Source: Aradus depressus
Taxonomy: Eukaryota > Arthropoda > Insecta > Hemiptera > Aradidae
Assembly: GCA_963662175.1 (NCBI GenBank)
Contig: OY759216.1
Coordinates: 40,627,087 to 40,691,086 of the forward strand
Length of the DNA: 64,000 bases
Direction of reading: 5' to 3'
This document shows, piece by piece, positions 21,093 through 31,989 of the stretch. Each line of letters opens with the position of its first letter. Positions within the stretch are counted from its first letter, which is position 1. The notes beneath the pieces are model-generated. The model did not search any database and was not told where the DNA came from. It saw only the letters and a list, made by a program, of their open reading frames with translations. A program made the translations under genes and the position numbers.

Positions 21093-21700
21093 TATTTTTA
21101 CTATTGTGATCACATATTTGCTAATTATTTGTGTATTGTACATATATCGTAAATAAATAACTAAAAATATGATCCAGAAAGCCTATAAGGACTCCTACTG
21201 ATTTAAGTAGAAGAGTTTAGAGGGAGTGCGAAAACTTTCTAGTAATAACTTGTCATAACAAATAATTATAATCATTCAATCTGAAGAAGTACATTACCAT
21301 TTTCTTCTTATATTATACTTATTTGTATTCCTATAATTTCAGATAAATTCATTTTGAAGCGAGGCAACCATAAGAGAATGTCTAATCTTGTTCCAATATA
21401 TTAGTTTAAGAGAGGAAAAAATAAGAAAAATGTGGAGAGCCCCCGCAGATCTAATATTTTGAGACCATTTTAGCAGGCGCCAGTTGGGACTTCATATAAC
21501 TTATCCAAACTTTGCTCAATTTTGCTTCAAACTTTCACCCAATCGTACAAGTTTTTCTTCAATCATAAGTTATTATCAACCACTTGGAACCCTTCTTCCT
21601 TGAGAACTCTTAATTTACGAAGTTCAAAAGGAGCCGCCAATACCGATTTGAGATATATAGATCAGTTTTTGATTTGCAACAACTGCAAGCGAATTTAAAT
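21093..21700. other. Unassigned sequence
   Basis: No gene or repeat recognised. Confidence 0.4.
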
Positions 21701-21714
21701 ATTATTTTGTTTAA

Positions 21715-22012
21715 TAAAATGGAGCGGGGAGGGACCAAAACCCCTTAAAAACAACTACCGAGTTTCAGACAAATCGACCAAAGGGAAGGGGGTATTAGAG
21801 GAGAGGCTTAACTCAAAAACTATAATAACTGCCGTTGTAATGAATTTATCGATACGACATTTAGTATGAGGATTTAGGACGCCCTGAGTTAGTCAACTGT
21901 TGAATATTACCGCAGACGGTCGACTGATTTTCGAGGGAGAGCGAAACGAATTCAAATATTCGTTCTGGGGAAGTACATTAACGGGGATTCACGATTTTTC
22001 ACGATTTTTTTA
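21715..22012 (-). repeat. TACTTCCCC-family repeat, 3' part
   Basis: Reverse copy: aaaaccccttaaaaacaa, gaggcttaactcaaaaacta, actgccgttgtaatgaattt, agtcaactgttgaatattac and ttctggggaagtacattaac with ggggattcacg. Confidence 0.7.
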
Positions 22013-22086
22013 TTATTTTTGTAACAAATAGTTGTAATACAACACTTCACCTATTATCTAATAGACGGTGAATTAAAAGAATTTGA

Positions 22087-22430
22087 GAGGGCACCGGTAG
22101 CTCAGTGGTATGCGTGCTTGTCTTCTGAGCTCAAGAACGTGGGTTCGTAACCCGACCGAGGCCCTTAGTTTATTTTAACTGTGAGGTAAAATAAACTTAA
22201 GCACGCCGTCCTTCGGATAGGACGTTAAGCGATGGTCCCGAGCCTGTACGATGTCAGGTACTCGTTAAAGACCCCTACCCTAGATGAAATAAAAATTTAG
22301 GGTAGGGAAAATTTAGGACTCCCAGAGTAGAACCGGGCTCATGTCCACCAGAGTGACCAGCGCTCTGGTAGTAGGCGATATGACCTCGTAGTTAATGCCC
22401 GGGCATGAGTCATAAAACCTAACCTAACCT
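22087..22430 (+). mobile_element. SINE-A, full length with target duplication
   Basis: 344 bp. A box intact; B-box-like GGTTCGTAACCC; the tail is three AACCT units. The 13-bp duplication TAAAAGAATTTGA lies at 22074-22086 and 22431-22443. Confidence 0.95.
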
Positions 22431-22443
22431 TAAAAGAATTTGA

Positions 22444-22861
22444 AAATCCAGATAGAACATAAAGAAAGTTTAAAAGTGGTTCGAACAAAACCATTCATCA
22501 AAGAGTTAGTGAAGTTTAATGATGGTAAAGTTAGCGATGGGATGGAGAACTGGGCATTGTCTTCCAAGAACTAGGGGTCGTTAGAAGCCAGGAGTACCAG
22601 AGGTCTTGAGGGAATCATTCAATCGAGACAATCCAACCATAGGGTAATTCTAAATGGAGATTTCAGGAGTGGGCGGGCATGTTGTGGTTCATGAATTCAA
22701 GTCGGGACAAGGAGAGAAAAGAACATTAGATCACAGGGTACGGAGTAACAAAAATTAAAATAAAACTGACTCACTCCACCCTTACGTACAGTGTAGAGAC
22801 TAATGGAACACTGGCCCAAAGGAGAGGGGATACGAGGTTCATTCTTTAACTCTTTATACAT
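22444..22861. repeat. Dispersed repeat, identity unknown
   Basis: 22785-22852 (acagtgtagaga...ggggatacgaggttcattc) recurs in inverted orientation at 24425-24505, and a part occurs near 56980. The rest is GC-richer than average and unrecognised. Confidence 0.4.
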
Positions 22862-23216
22862 GCATATAATTACTTAAACAAACAACCAAAATAATATGAT
22901 ATACACAAACTAAAATAATTTATGTAATAATAATAAAAATAAATAGGTATATCTATTATTATTATTTTTTTTTTTTGGCTTTATGTACGATGCATATCAG
23001 CCATGTCTCTTTTAATGTTGTTAACCCACTTATTTATTACATCCATGGCCCCGGGAGGGAGTTCGATCTACGAAATAAAATTCACTCTCGGACGGGATTC
23101 GAACCCGCAAACAAAAAACGGCATTTTATAACTTTTAGAGAAATGAATGATATGATAGCTTTATGAGCAATTACATTTCTGATTGTACCATCCAGAGAAG
23201 AGCCATGTCGTCATTA
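22862..23216 (-). mobile_element. SINE-B-type element
   Basis: Second copy of the 20310-20662 element; the two agree along almost their whole length, including the B box and the tcattcatttctc-like AT segment. A 63-codon frame across it is chance. Confidence 0.7.
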
Positions 23217-23342
23217 CAGTAAAGAAAATATGAACTTATTTTAAATGTATAAAAGTCATTTCACGCGTATCTGTTTACCTTGTTAGAATTTAATAACTTA
23301 ATTTCAATTTAACCACTATCATTAGACAGGGAGAAAAATAAA

Positions 23343-23466
23343 ATATATGTTTTTTTTGTTTTTTTGGCCTTATGCATATTAGCCATATCACAGTGTTATC
23401 AAGTTATTCACGACATCAATGGCCCCGGGAGGGGGTTCTATCTATGAAATAAAACTCACTTCCGGG
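23343..23466 (-). mobile_element. SINE-B fragment
   Basis: Contains ggccttatgcatattagcca, gacatcaatggccccgggag and ctatgaaataaaactcactt, stopping just before the B-box region. Confidence 0.65.
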
Positions 23467-23717
23467 CTGGATAAGTAACATGATTATGAATCTTAACATG
23501 ATATAAATAACTATGTAATAATATAAAATTAATATAAATTCAACAACTTCAAATTGATTTTTTTTTTGTCCCATTTTCCTTAAATAATAACAATAATTTA
23601 CCTGTTATTGAATTTATAATAATTATATATTACTACATAGATATTTATTTTTATTAAATGTGATTTATAAAATTACACACATTGTATGTAATTATTAAAA
23701 TATTATAAAATTAATTA

Positions 23718-24061
23718 TAGGTTAGGTTAGGTTTTATGACTCATGCCCGTTCTTTAACTACGAGGTCATATCGCCTACTACCAGAGCGTTCTTTCGTCAC
23801 TCTGGTAGACATGAGCCCGACTTTATTGTAGGAGTCCTAAATTTTGCCTACCCTAAATTTTCATTCACCTTGGGTAGGGGTCTTTAGTACCTGACATCGT
23901 ACAGGCTCGGGACCATCGCTTAACGCCCCATCCGAAGGACGGCGTGCTTAAGTTTATTTTACCTCCCAAATCAAATAAACTAAGGACCTCGGTCGGGTTT
24001 CGAACCCACGATCTTGAGCTCAGAAGACAAGCATGCATACCACTGAGCTACCAGCGCCCTC
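23718..24061 (-). mobile_element. SINE-A, near full length
   Basis: Reverse copy with a ttaggttagg tail, gggtttcgaacccacg (B box) and ccactgagctaccagcgccctc head. No clear target duplication. The 22 bases just outside its head (24061-24082) also occur, inverted, beside the head of the SINE at 43082. Confidence 0.9.
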
Positions 24062-24082
24062 AGAAAATGTCTATGTGGGGTG

Positions 24083-24535
24083 AGAGATGTGAAGGTGGAC
24101 AGGCTAGGAGTAAGAAAAGTGTTTAGGCTTAAGGTTTGGTGAACCAAAAAGATGTGAAATAACATTGAAATCGATGCGCGAAGGCGGTTCTTTTATTTAT
24201 TTATATGTCCTAAATAACTTTGATTTGAAGAATGGCCAATATTTATTAGTTTATAAGATTTCTTTTTTAAAAACTGATTTAATTTTTTTTTTTTTTTTTC
24301 ATTATTTAGTTAATAAATTTAATTATCTATCTCTAATTCATCATTTTACAGATATTTAGTTGAAGTCAAATATATCATGTATTTTTGAATGGATGTACAA
24401 GTATTTGTTTGGATCTATAAAGAGTGAGTGAATAAACCTCGTATCCCCCTCCCCTTAGCTATTAACCAGTGTGTAATTCTGACTCTACACTGTACGGGTC
24501 CGGTGAGCCTGATTTATGGATGTCCTAGATGCCCT
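24083..24535. other. Unassigned sequence with an inverted repeat copy
   Basis: 24425-24505 is the inverted relative of 22785-22852. A T run lies at about 24280-24300. No gene. Confidence 0.4.
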
Positions 24536-24675
24536 CATTGGGTTTTGACTTCAAATATAAAATTTCAAGTCGATACGTTCATTACATCTACAGTTATTGT
24601 GGTTTTCGTTGAAATCGATCCATCGATTTCTAAACGTCATTGGAATCACCGGCAATGTACTTGCCCAAAGCTGTG
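24536..24675 (+). repeat. TACTTCCCC-family scraps
   Basis: cattgggttttgacttcaaat and cgttcattacatctacagtt, then ggaatcaccggcaatgtact; rearranged order indicates an old, broken copy. Confidence 0.5.
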
Positions 24676-25004
24676 CTGAGATTAGTCACGGAAATTCCAA
24701 GACACTTTCATTTCTGCAAGAGTAGCAATCAGTAGAAGATGAAAGGATCCCTGAGATGCATCTCTAAGAAGACTCTGGCGGTGGGAATGGGAACGACTAT
24801 GAGATATGAGAAGGATGGCTCCTGTTTCCTGGGAACAGTCCTATTGTGCTCCTGTCAATGACAGGAACGTAAGGCGACGACATAACCATGCTTTGGATAT
24901 TTATGTGCCCTTTGCCCAACCTAACCCACAACCGGAACACCAGCTTAATATATATCTCTAGGTCAATCGTTTCTACAGAAACCGCTCTAGGATAGTTCAT
25001 TCAT

Positions 25005-25495
25005 TTAAAATAAGTAATACCATAGTATCAATCCAACTACATATATATATTTTATTTTTACCATAACTAGTTTCGGCAATTTGCCATCTTCAAATGGTGA
25101 AATTGAACATAGACCAAATATAAGACTAGAATATACGAATTAGATATGTTTTTGCCAGAGATCTTGTGGAAGTTCATTGTAAATACTACTGAATAGAACA
25201 TTTAGAACGAGTCAAAAATTTCCATTATATTTATATAAAAGACACAATATATTTTGCTGGTTAGAGCATTGTCAAGTGTACACGATGCAGACTTATGACT
25301 GGTGGTATTATTTTGAAAACAGTCAAGATAGAGGGTGGGAGGAGGGGGGGGGGGGGGGGGAGGGGAAGATATCTCAATATTAACCTATTACCTATGTCAC
25401 AATATTAACTATATCTCAATATATTGTGTATTTTATATAAATATAGTGGAATTTTTGACTCGTTCTAAGTGTTTTATTCAGTAGTAGAATTTACG
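25005..25495. mobile_element. Hammerhead-like element region with large inverted repeat
   Basis: The segment 25005-25110 matches the right unit of the 392-648 element on the minus strand (gttggattgata...tttcacc). Just to the right, 25178-25257 and 25417-25495 form an imperfect ~78-bp inverted repeat (ctactgaatagaaca... / ...ttattcagtagtag) around a spacer with a 17-G run at 25344-25360. It may be another inverted dimer; a flanking duplication was not found. Confidence 0.5.
25060..25098 (-). ncRNA. Hammerhead-like motif (type 1, mutated core)
   Basis: Minus strand: ACCAT, TTGAAGA, T, GGCA/TGCC, GAA, ACTAGT, T, ATGGT. Stem I has changed from ACCAC/GTGGT (copy at 526) to ACCAT/ATGGT, a compensatory change that preserves pairing. 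The first core base is T instead of C, so it is probably inactive. Confidence 0.5.
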
Positions 25496-26475
25496 AAATA
25501 AGTTAAAAATAAAAACAGTGAAATTATATAAAAATTGACAAACATAAGTAACAATTAACTTATTAGAGAATGGGTCAAAGAAATGGACGCATGTCAATGA
25601 GGGGACCACAAACAAAATGGCGAATACTTTGATGTTTTCCTTTAAAACCTCTGCGAGTGCCTCACAAACCTTTGAGATGATGCTGCTTATCGACTGTTCT
25701 GAGATACTAAATAAATATTGAAGACTGCTAAGAAGCGAAGTTAATAAATATAAAATAAATACTCAAAATCAGAAGGTTTCATCCTTGTGAAATGTTTGTA
25801 ATGTCCACTTCATATCTTGAAACTTTATTTCACTTACTAAACTGCCAACATTTTCCGCATCTTCTTGATTTTCTTCGCGGCTACCAAATAAAAAATATAA
25901 ATATACGCCACTGCAGCTTCCATAGTTGTTTACAAGAAACTCTGGAAACAGCACAAACCCGTTTCGTTCGTCGTTCGGCGCAATGTTCAGCTCTATACGT
26001 AGCTTAAAAGGTACCTATAAAGAGAGCATAAGATCCAATACTCTCGGTAACTTCTAAAGGTCTAGAAAATGTATATTAGTTTCAAAGTAAAGGATATGAT
26101 GGTTTTAACATAAAATTATGCCTTGTAAAAGGCCCTTTAAAGGAACCGTTATATGTTTCAATTGGAACGACGGGATGTAATATGAAAGGTACAAGGCTAA
26201 ATATAAATTTAAAGTAAAATTTAATTAATTATATGTCGGTGGGAGTTGAGGGAGGGGGTGGGGGGGGGTAGGGGGTAGGAAAAGTTGAGGGTAGGTTAGA
26301 GGTGGGTAACAAGCCAAGTCTAAACAGGACAAAGTAGACAGATAACAGAATGTGGACTTAATGAGAAAGTTCTAAGTAAGTCTTGGGAGAGGGGGGTATA
26401 ACATGGTGTTATATGTCAGGCGAGGTTCTGTAAGGATACAGGAGGAGGGATCAGATTAGCTTCTTGCAAGTTGTC
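25496..26475. other. Unassigned; G-rich patch at 26245-26285
   Basis: Contains a G-rich segment with several G runs at 26245-26285. Overlapping short frames at 25769-26007 are unrecognised. Confidence 0.4.
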
Positions 26476-26640
26476 AAGACTAGCGGTTCTCAATATGGGA
26501 AGGTTTTGCATTTCGAGAACCAATAATGAAGATTATTTATGGAAAAGAAAATGGAAGGTTATGAAAAAGATGAGAAGCAAAGAGGTAATCAGGAAACTGG
26601 GTTGAACCTCACTTCTTGAAGAGCTTCTTAGGAAGTCTTA
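26476..26640 (+). repeat. Dispersed ~165-bp local repeat, copy 1
   Basis: tcaagactagcggttctcaa, gcatttcgagaaccaataat, gaagcaaagaggtaatcag; related copies at 28112, 28247 and 28574. Confidence 0.65.
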
Positions 26641-26835
26641 CTTTGTTCCTTTCCACATACAATCTGAATTGCAACTTAAGCTTCACCAAAGCATATTTCT
26701 GTGGTTACAATTTGTTAAGTCTAAATTTGTAACTTTTAGGGCAGCACTTTTTTACTTTTTCATAAATCGTGTAAATCCAGTTTTTTGGAATAAATAAATT
26801 ATGTTTGCATCATTATTATCTATATCATTGATTCC

Positions 26836-27500
26836 AAAATCGTCCTGGAATGCCTTCAAGCACTAGAGTCCCTGACGGACCAAAATAGAGTAGAGATGGG
26901 TACCAGGACAGGGGGTTTGAGGGCAACGAAAGGGCTGATCAACTGGCCCGGTCAGGAGCTGACAGAGAACCTATAGAACCGGAACCCTTCTGCGGGATCT
27001 CTAAGAGCACCGCAAGGGCGGCAATAAAACGTTGGCTGACCAGGAATCACATCCAGTTCTGGATAGGGGTCCCAAAGCAAAGACATTCAAAACTCTCTGT
27101 TGCGGAACCCTCAGAGAAAAGGAGCTGAGAGCTCCTGAATATGAGCAGATTGGATTTAAGAGCTATGACAGAGCTGATCACAGGACACTGTCATATGAAC
27201 AAACACCTACACAATATGGGCATCGCTAGAAGCCCTCTGTGCAGTAAATGTGGCGAGGAAAATAAGACTCCGGTTCATATTCTAAACCAGTGCGGGGCAC
27301 TAGAAAGCAGAAGATTTTACTCCTTCGGGTCTGCCATAACGGAACCGAAGTAGGAATGGAAGGAACCTGCAGAAGTATCTTGGGCTTTATTAAAGATACA
27401 GGGCTGATGTAGGGACCAACACACACAGGGCACACAATAGGCCTACGCTGGCTGCGGTGACACTATCAGCCCTCGAAGGAAAAAAAAAAAATAAAAAAAT
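26836..27500 (+). pseudogene. LINE 3' end with RNase H and CCHC-like motif
   Basis: Frames, with a break near 26910, read RWVPGQG, NERADQLARSGAD (end of an RNase H domain), then STARAAIKRWLTRNHIQFW, ELITGHCHMNKHLHNMGI, SPLCSKCGEENKTPVHILN and QCGALESRRF, a Cys-Cys-His-Cys motif. This order is typical of I/R1/Jockey-group non-LTR elements that carry RNase H. The 3' UTR ends ggcctacgctggctgcgg...ccctcgaagg plus poly-A. Frameshifts and an in-frame stop make it dead. It is 5'-truncated. Confidence 0.75.
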
Positions 27501-28111
27501 ACCATATACCTTTTAAATCTATAGGAGTGAATGAAAATGAATATTGTTAATCCTTTTTTGGATTTTCCCTTAGTTACCTAATCATTCCCCATCACTTAGG
27601 TACCTAATTATTGACCACACTTATCTAATTATTAACCATACTTTTTGAAATACTCGTGAATGATGCCTCTCTAAAGTTGAGCAAGTTGATTCAACAGAAA
27701 ACACCCTCTTCACTTGGAATAGTCTGGCGAAGTGAATAAATGGTTAGATGCAGTTATCTCGTGAATGATTCCTCAAAGAAGTATATTAAGTTAATTTAAC
27801 CGAGAACACACACAATTTCGTAAAATACACAGAAATCCACATCTTTATAATTCCGAAAGTATTAGAGTCCTGAGCTCCCAACTTCTTCCCAGTGCGCAGA
27901 TGGCATGGGAGATGATCACAGTACACTTAACTCATTTTGGCCATTTTACGACTTATCAACTTATTCCCTGTGACCATAGATTTATTCTAGAAGAGGGTTA
28001 ACAAGCTATTTGTGTAAGTTAGAGAAGTTTCCAGGCCGGTTGGGCACCTCGCAAGAGAAGGTATACGAACCAATATATCTGCTTGGAAGCGGTATGAAAA
28101 ATATGAAGTTA
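27501..28111. repeat. Low-copy degenerate repeats
   Basis: A diverged direct duplication (tcgtgaatgatgcctc.. / tcgtgaatgattcctc..) lies at about 27650-27830. 27990-28045 (ggttaacaagctattt...ttccaggccggtt) is repeated at 28795-28840. No gene. Confidence 0.4.
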
Positions 28112-28318
28112 CCCAAGTCTAGGGATGTTCAATATACAAGGATTTGCATTTCGACAACCAATAATGAAGATCTTCCATGGAAAAGAAATAGAAGGATATG
28201 AAAAAAAATGAGAAGCAAAGAGGTAATCAGAAAACTAGGGTTACCAAGTCTAGTGGTTCTCAATATGCAAGGATTTGCATTTCGACAACCAGTAATGAAG
28301 ATTTTTATGGAAAAAATA
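28112..28318 (+). repeat. Local repeat copies 2 and 3 (tandem)
   Basis: Two adjacent copies of the caagtctag...ggatttgcatttcgacaacc unit, beginning at 28112 and 28247; the second is cut by the LINE at 28319. Confidence 0.65.
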
Positions 28319-28571
28319 GTTTGTTTTCTCTGGTGTTATAGTTCTTGTAGAACCTGGGTCTCTGCAACGATCCGTCTCCACATCGTCCTCCAGCCAATCT
28401 AAGCGGGGTATCCCTCTCCTTCTCTGTCCTCCCGGGTGTCCGATGTCCTAGGCATCGCGGACGGCCTTGCTTCACGAAGGCCACCAGGTTCGGACTCTTA
28501 TACAGGTTCCTTAGCTCTATATTGGATCGTGCTCTCCATTTATCTCTCTAAGGAGTAGGGCCATATATCTA
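28319..28571 (-). pseudogene. Non-LTR retrotransposon 3' end fragment
   Basis: Minus-strand frames read IYGPTP, RDKWRARSNIELRNLYKS, PNLVAFVKQG and end with a short 3' UTR (ccaggttctacaagaac). It is the same family as 20128-20950 but uninterrupted at the SINE-B insertion point. Inserted in the local ~165-bp repeat. Stops and frameshifts present. Confidence 0.65.
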
Positions 28572-28573
28572 TA

Positions 28574-28735
28574 TCGAAGTTACCATGTCTAGTACTTTTA
28601 AATCATCAAGATTGTGCATTTCGAGAACCAATAATGACGATTTTTCATGGAAAAGAAAATGGAAGAATTTGAAAAAGCAAGAGTTAATGAGGGTTGAAGT
28701 TCAGTTTTTCAAGAGCTTCTCAGAAAGTTTGATCC
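28574..28735 (+). repeat. Local repeat copy 4
   Basis: ccatgtctagtacttttaa, gcatttcgagaaccaataat; resumes the repeat interrupted by the LINE. Confidence 0.6.
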
Positions 28736-29116
28736 TTTGCACATACAAACAACAGTGCTCCCTCACCAGACAAAGTTTAGCCTGGAAAAGGGTTAACAAG
28801 CTATTATAATGTATGTTGGAGAAGATTCCAGATGGTTTGGGAGAGGTTTTGTTGGGGGTAAATATGGAGAGATCAAATTAGCTTCCAAGCGAGCAAGCTT
28901 GTCCTGGTATCATAAAGAAAGTTCCTGGAAGTTACTAAAGAAGCCTAGTACCTACCCTCCTTAGTATAGCAACAAGAATTTGCTTCTGAAGGATCTTCAA
29001 GGAAAAGTTCCTCTGGAAAAAAATAAAGAATATCGCAGCTCCAAAAAAATAGGTACCTAACTACAAAAAGGTAAATGTTCAGAAATCTCGTTTTCATGGG
29101 AACTCAATATTATTAT
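28736..29116. other. Unassigned; relates to 26.4 and 28.0 kb
   Basis: 28787-28910 is a diverged duplicate of pieces at 27990-28045 and 26385-26480, indicating an old segmental rearrangement. Confidence 0.35.
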
Positions 29117-29132
29117 TATACTTTATATAAGA

Positions 29133-29417
29133 GAGGGCGCCAGTAGGTCCGGTGGTGTGAGTGCTTGCCTACTGAGCAAAAGATAGCGGGTTCGTAGCCC
29201 GGCCGAGGCCATTAGTTTATTTTATTTGGGAGGAAAAAACTTAAGCACGCCGTCCTTCGGATGGACGTTAAGCGATGTCAGGTACTCGTTAAAGTATCCC
29301 TTCCCTGGATGAAATAAAAATTTAGGGTAGCGAAAATTTAGGACTCCCTAAGAAGTAGAGTCGAGCACACTATAGGCCTACTCTTGCCGCGATGATATAA
29401 AGCCTCGAAAAAACAAA
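29133..29417 (+). mobile_element. Chimeric SINE-A with LINE-like 3' end
   Basis: SINE-A head and body, diverged, with internal deletions. At about 29360 the normal end is replaced by gagcacactataggcctact...aagcctcgaaaaaacaaa. That matches the 3' end of the LINE at 27430-27500 (ggcacacaataggcctacg...ccctcgaagg-A). Flanked by atactttata on both sides. Confidence 0.7.
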
Positions 29418-29429
29418 TAATACTTTATA

Positions 29430-29780
29430 GGTTAGGTTTATGACTAATGCCCGGGCTTTAACTACGAGGTCATATCGCCTACTACCAGAGAGCTCTTACG
29501 TCACTCTGGTGGACATGAGCCCGACTCTACTGTGGGAGTCCTAAATTATGGCTACCCTAAATTTTTATTCACCTAGGGTAGGGGTCTTGTATCTGACATC
29601 GACGAGTACCTGACATCGCACAGGCTCGGGACCATCGCTTAAGGTCTCATCCGAAGGACGACGTGCTTAAGTTTATTTTACCTTCCAGATAAAATAAATT
29701 AAGGGCCTCGGTCGGGTTTCGAACCCATGACCTTGAGCTCAGAAGTCAAGCACGCATACCACTGAGCTACTGGCGCCCTC
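29430..29780 (-). mobile_element. SINE-A with target duplication
   Basis: Reverse copy of about 350 bp containing a short internal duplication of the cgacgagtacctgacatcg segment. The 12-bp duplication TAATACTTTATA lies at 29418-29429 and 29781-29792; a third copy of the same target precedes the chimeric SINE at about 29117-29127. Confidence 0.9.
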
Positions 29781-29792
29781 TAATACTTTATA

Positions 29793-30454
29793 TAAATTTG
29801 GCTTGGACAAGTCTGCGAATGGCTTTTTCAGTCTACGAAATCTAATAGAGATAGAACTCTGAAACTTCATACAAATGCCATTTAAGGTGAGAATCCATTA
29901 TATGAAAATTTCAGCCCGATCAGTTCATCGTCTATCCTTTGCATGACATATATCATAATTGTTTCTGATATCTACTTGATTTATGCGAAAATTCTTGGTT
30001 CTATAGAAAAATCGTCTATGAAAAAAATTTTCCTTATGAAACTTCTAACCAACAATTATTGTCAAATTTGAAGTAAAAACAAAAGTTCAAATAATTTTAG
30101 CGTCTCATTTCCTCAACTACAAAGGGGAATAATAGATAAATAGAAAAATGATAAGCTCAAATAACTTAATTAAAATAGTAATATTGGTCCTTATTACTGA
30201 GAGGATGGAGGAAGCAGATTCAGGGTTGTGTCCTGAATAGCTGCTCCGAGTCCTGAAGGCCAACAGGACGGATTTAATCACAACAGCCGCCACTCTTGTA
30301 ATTTCCCCCAGTTCTGTCAAAGGTCCTCTCCGTCTTGGTGTTACTGGACGCTTCCATAACAATATCCATTTATATTATTTGCGTTAACTAACAAGCAAGG
30401 AGTATCATTAAAGTTAGTTAAATAAAGAAAAAAATAATAATTAAAAAAAAAATT
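29793..30454. repeat. Old dispersed repeat
   Basis: 29830-30100 (gaaacttcatacaaatg, cagcccgatcagttcat) resembles sequence at 30590-30720 and 49.9-50.2 kb, including a cccgaaaacggttag phrase. No frame. Confidence 0.4.
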
Positions 30455-30560
30455 GTGATGAGACCGACCATTACAGGACTTTCTTATACCAACATCACTC
30501 TCTTTCCCCCTTCTCAAAATTATTTCATGCCAGCATTACTAGATATAAGAATTTCTATTC
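30455..30560. mobile_element. TGTGATGTGG-family MITE arm
   Basis: gaccgaccattacaggactt, tcttataccaacatcactct, catgccagcattact. One arm only. Confidence 0.6.
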
Positions 30561-30853
30561 TAGTTTCTACTAGTTTTGAAACACATATTTTAAGACGTTG
30601 CCTTGATTTACCCGAAAACGGTTAGTCCTGTCGAAAAATTGTTCCTTATAAAATTGCAAATCGCTAATAAGTCCTCAAATTAGAGATAGGATCAATACGA
30701 CAAAAGTTATAACTCCCCGAAGAATGTAAACTAAATGTCTGTAAAGAATATATTTAAGTAATTTTTAAATTACGTAACTCATAGCAACGAACTTTAAAAT
30801 GTATTTTTTATATTGGTAGTTTTTCAAAAATTATAAAAATTAAGAAAAATATA

Positions 30854-31079
30854 TGTGACGTGGCCATTACAGGATTTTCTTATACCAACGATGCTTTCGG
30901 ATCACTCTCTCTCCACCTCCCCTTCTCAATATCATTTTGTTTTCTCTCATTGTACAACGTTATCTTGAGAGTAAACCTTCTTATACCCAGTAATGCCAAT
31001 ATGAAATAATTTTGAGTTGGGGAGAGAGTGATCTGTAAGCGTAAATGATATAAGAAAGTCCTGTAATGACCACATCACA
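30854..31079. mobile_element. TGTGATGTGG-family MITE, complete palindrome
   Basis: Ends TGTGACGTGGCCATTACAGG and its complement cctgtaatgaccacatcaca; the inverted repeats extend about 75 bp inward (tcttataccaac, cggatcactctct). Sister copies at 49551-49770 and 56358-56640 are bordered by TA, suggesting a Tc1/mariner-type element. Non-coding. Confidence 0.75.
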
Positions 31080-31649
31080 ATGTTATTTATTTTATTTTAT
31101 TTATTTTTTTTTCAAAACAGCTACTAACCTGCTAACTAATTACCAACCAGGCAACACCGGATAATCTGCTAGTTTTTTATACAAACAATTAAAGATAAAT
31201 GAAAGAAAAACGAAAGATTGTTGATACAGGGAATCGATATAACCATACAAATTCATTCTGCCGGCGAGGGCTGTTCTCCACAAAATTGAACCTCTGTCCT
31301 GATAATTGTCATCTGATATTGGCTGGTCTGTTGTCCCCCTCCTTTGGTTCATTTGTGGATTCTCACAATGCACAATTTAGGAGGGTTGACATTTCGGGGA
31401 GCCCGTCAATATGCAACACGGGGTAGCCTAAGGGAAAATAATGACATATATACCGCATTGTGTAGAAGTCTAATGTTTTACAAGTTGCAATATATAATAA
31501 TAATAATACAATATATAATAATATAATAAAAACTTGCTCTGAACTCTTACAGATTTTATTGTTCATTCATTGTTGTATATAATATATTGTAGCATGTCTC
31601 CCCCATGGACAATTATTATCATTATTATACAGCAAGGACCAGTGACACT
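31080..31649. other. Unassigned sequence
   Basis: Several overlapping short frames on both strands at 31140-31570, none recognisable. Confidence 0.35.
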
Positions 31650-31870
31650 ACGAGCGAATCGAGGCCACTTGGAGCTGATTTAAAGAGGATTTTATTTAGA
31701 AGAATATGCTTGGAACTAGCGATGCCTGCGAGAGAATCGCGATCGCTAGGAGCGAAACAAGAGCGAATTGTGGGTTGTTTGGAGTTAAATTGAAGATAAT
31801 TTCATTTAGAAGAACATGCTCGGAACTAGTGATGCCTGCGAGAGAATCGCGATCGCTAGGAGCGAAAACA
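31650..31870. repeat. 110-bp tandem duplication
   Basis: gatgcctgcgagagaatcgc followed by gatcgctaggagcgaa appears at 31721 and 31831 (period 110), with upstream agaagaa.atgct.ggaact matching. The unit is GC-rich around a gcgatcgc palindrome. Confidence 0.8.
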
Positions 31871-31989
31871 AGGAACAAAGGATACAGAGGAAAGAAAGGA
31901 AGCGAGATAATTGTTTGCATCCGGTGTTGCATGTACTGCAGGGCGGGCCAGCACATCTGCTGTTCTTAGAAGAGCCTTACGCAACCGGT

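Noticed and set aside
20665..21156. Overlapping ORFs of 95-151 codons on both strands
   Set aside because: They are shadow frames across a LINE tail, its poly-A and a MITE; the true frame is the RLGWLRWLGHL-type reverse-transcriptase tail.
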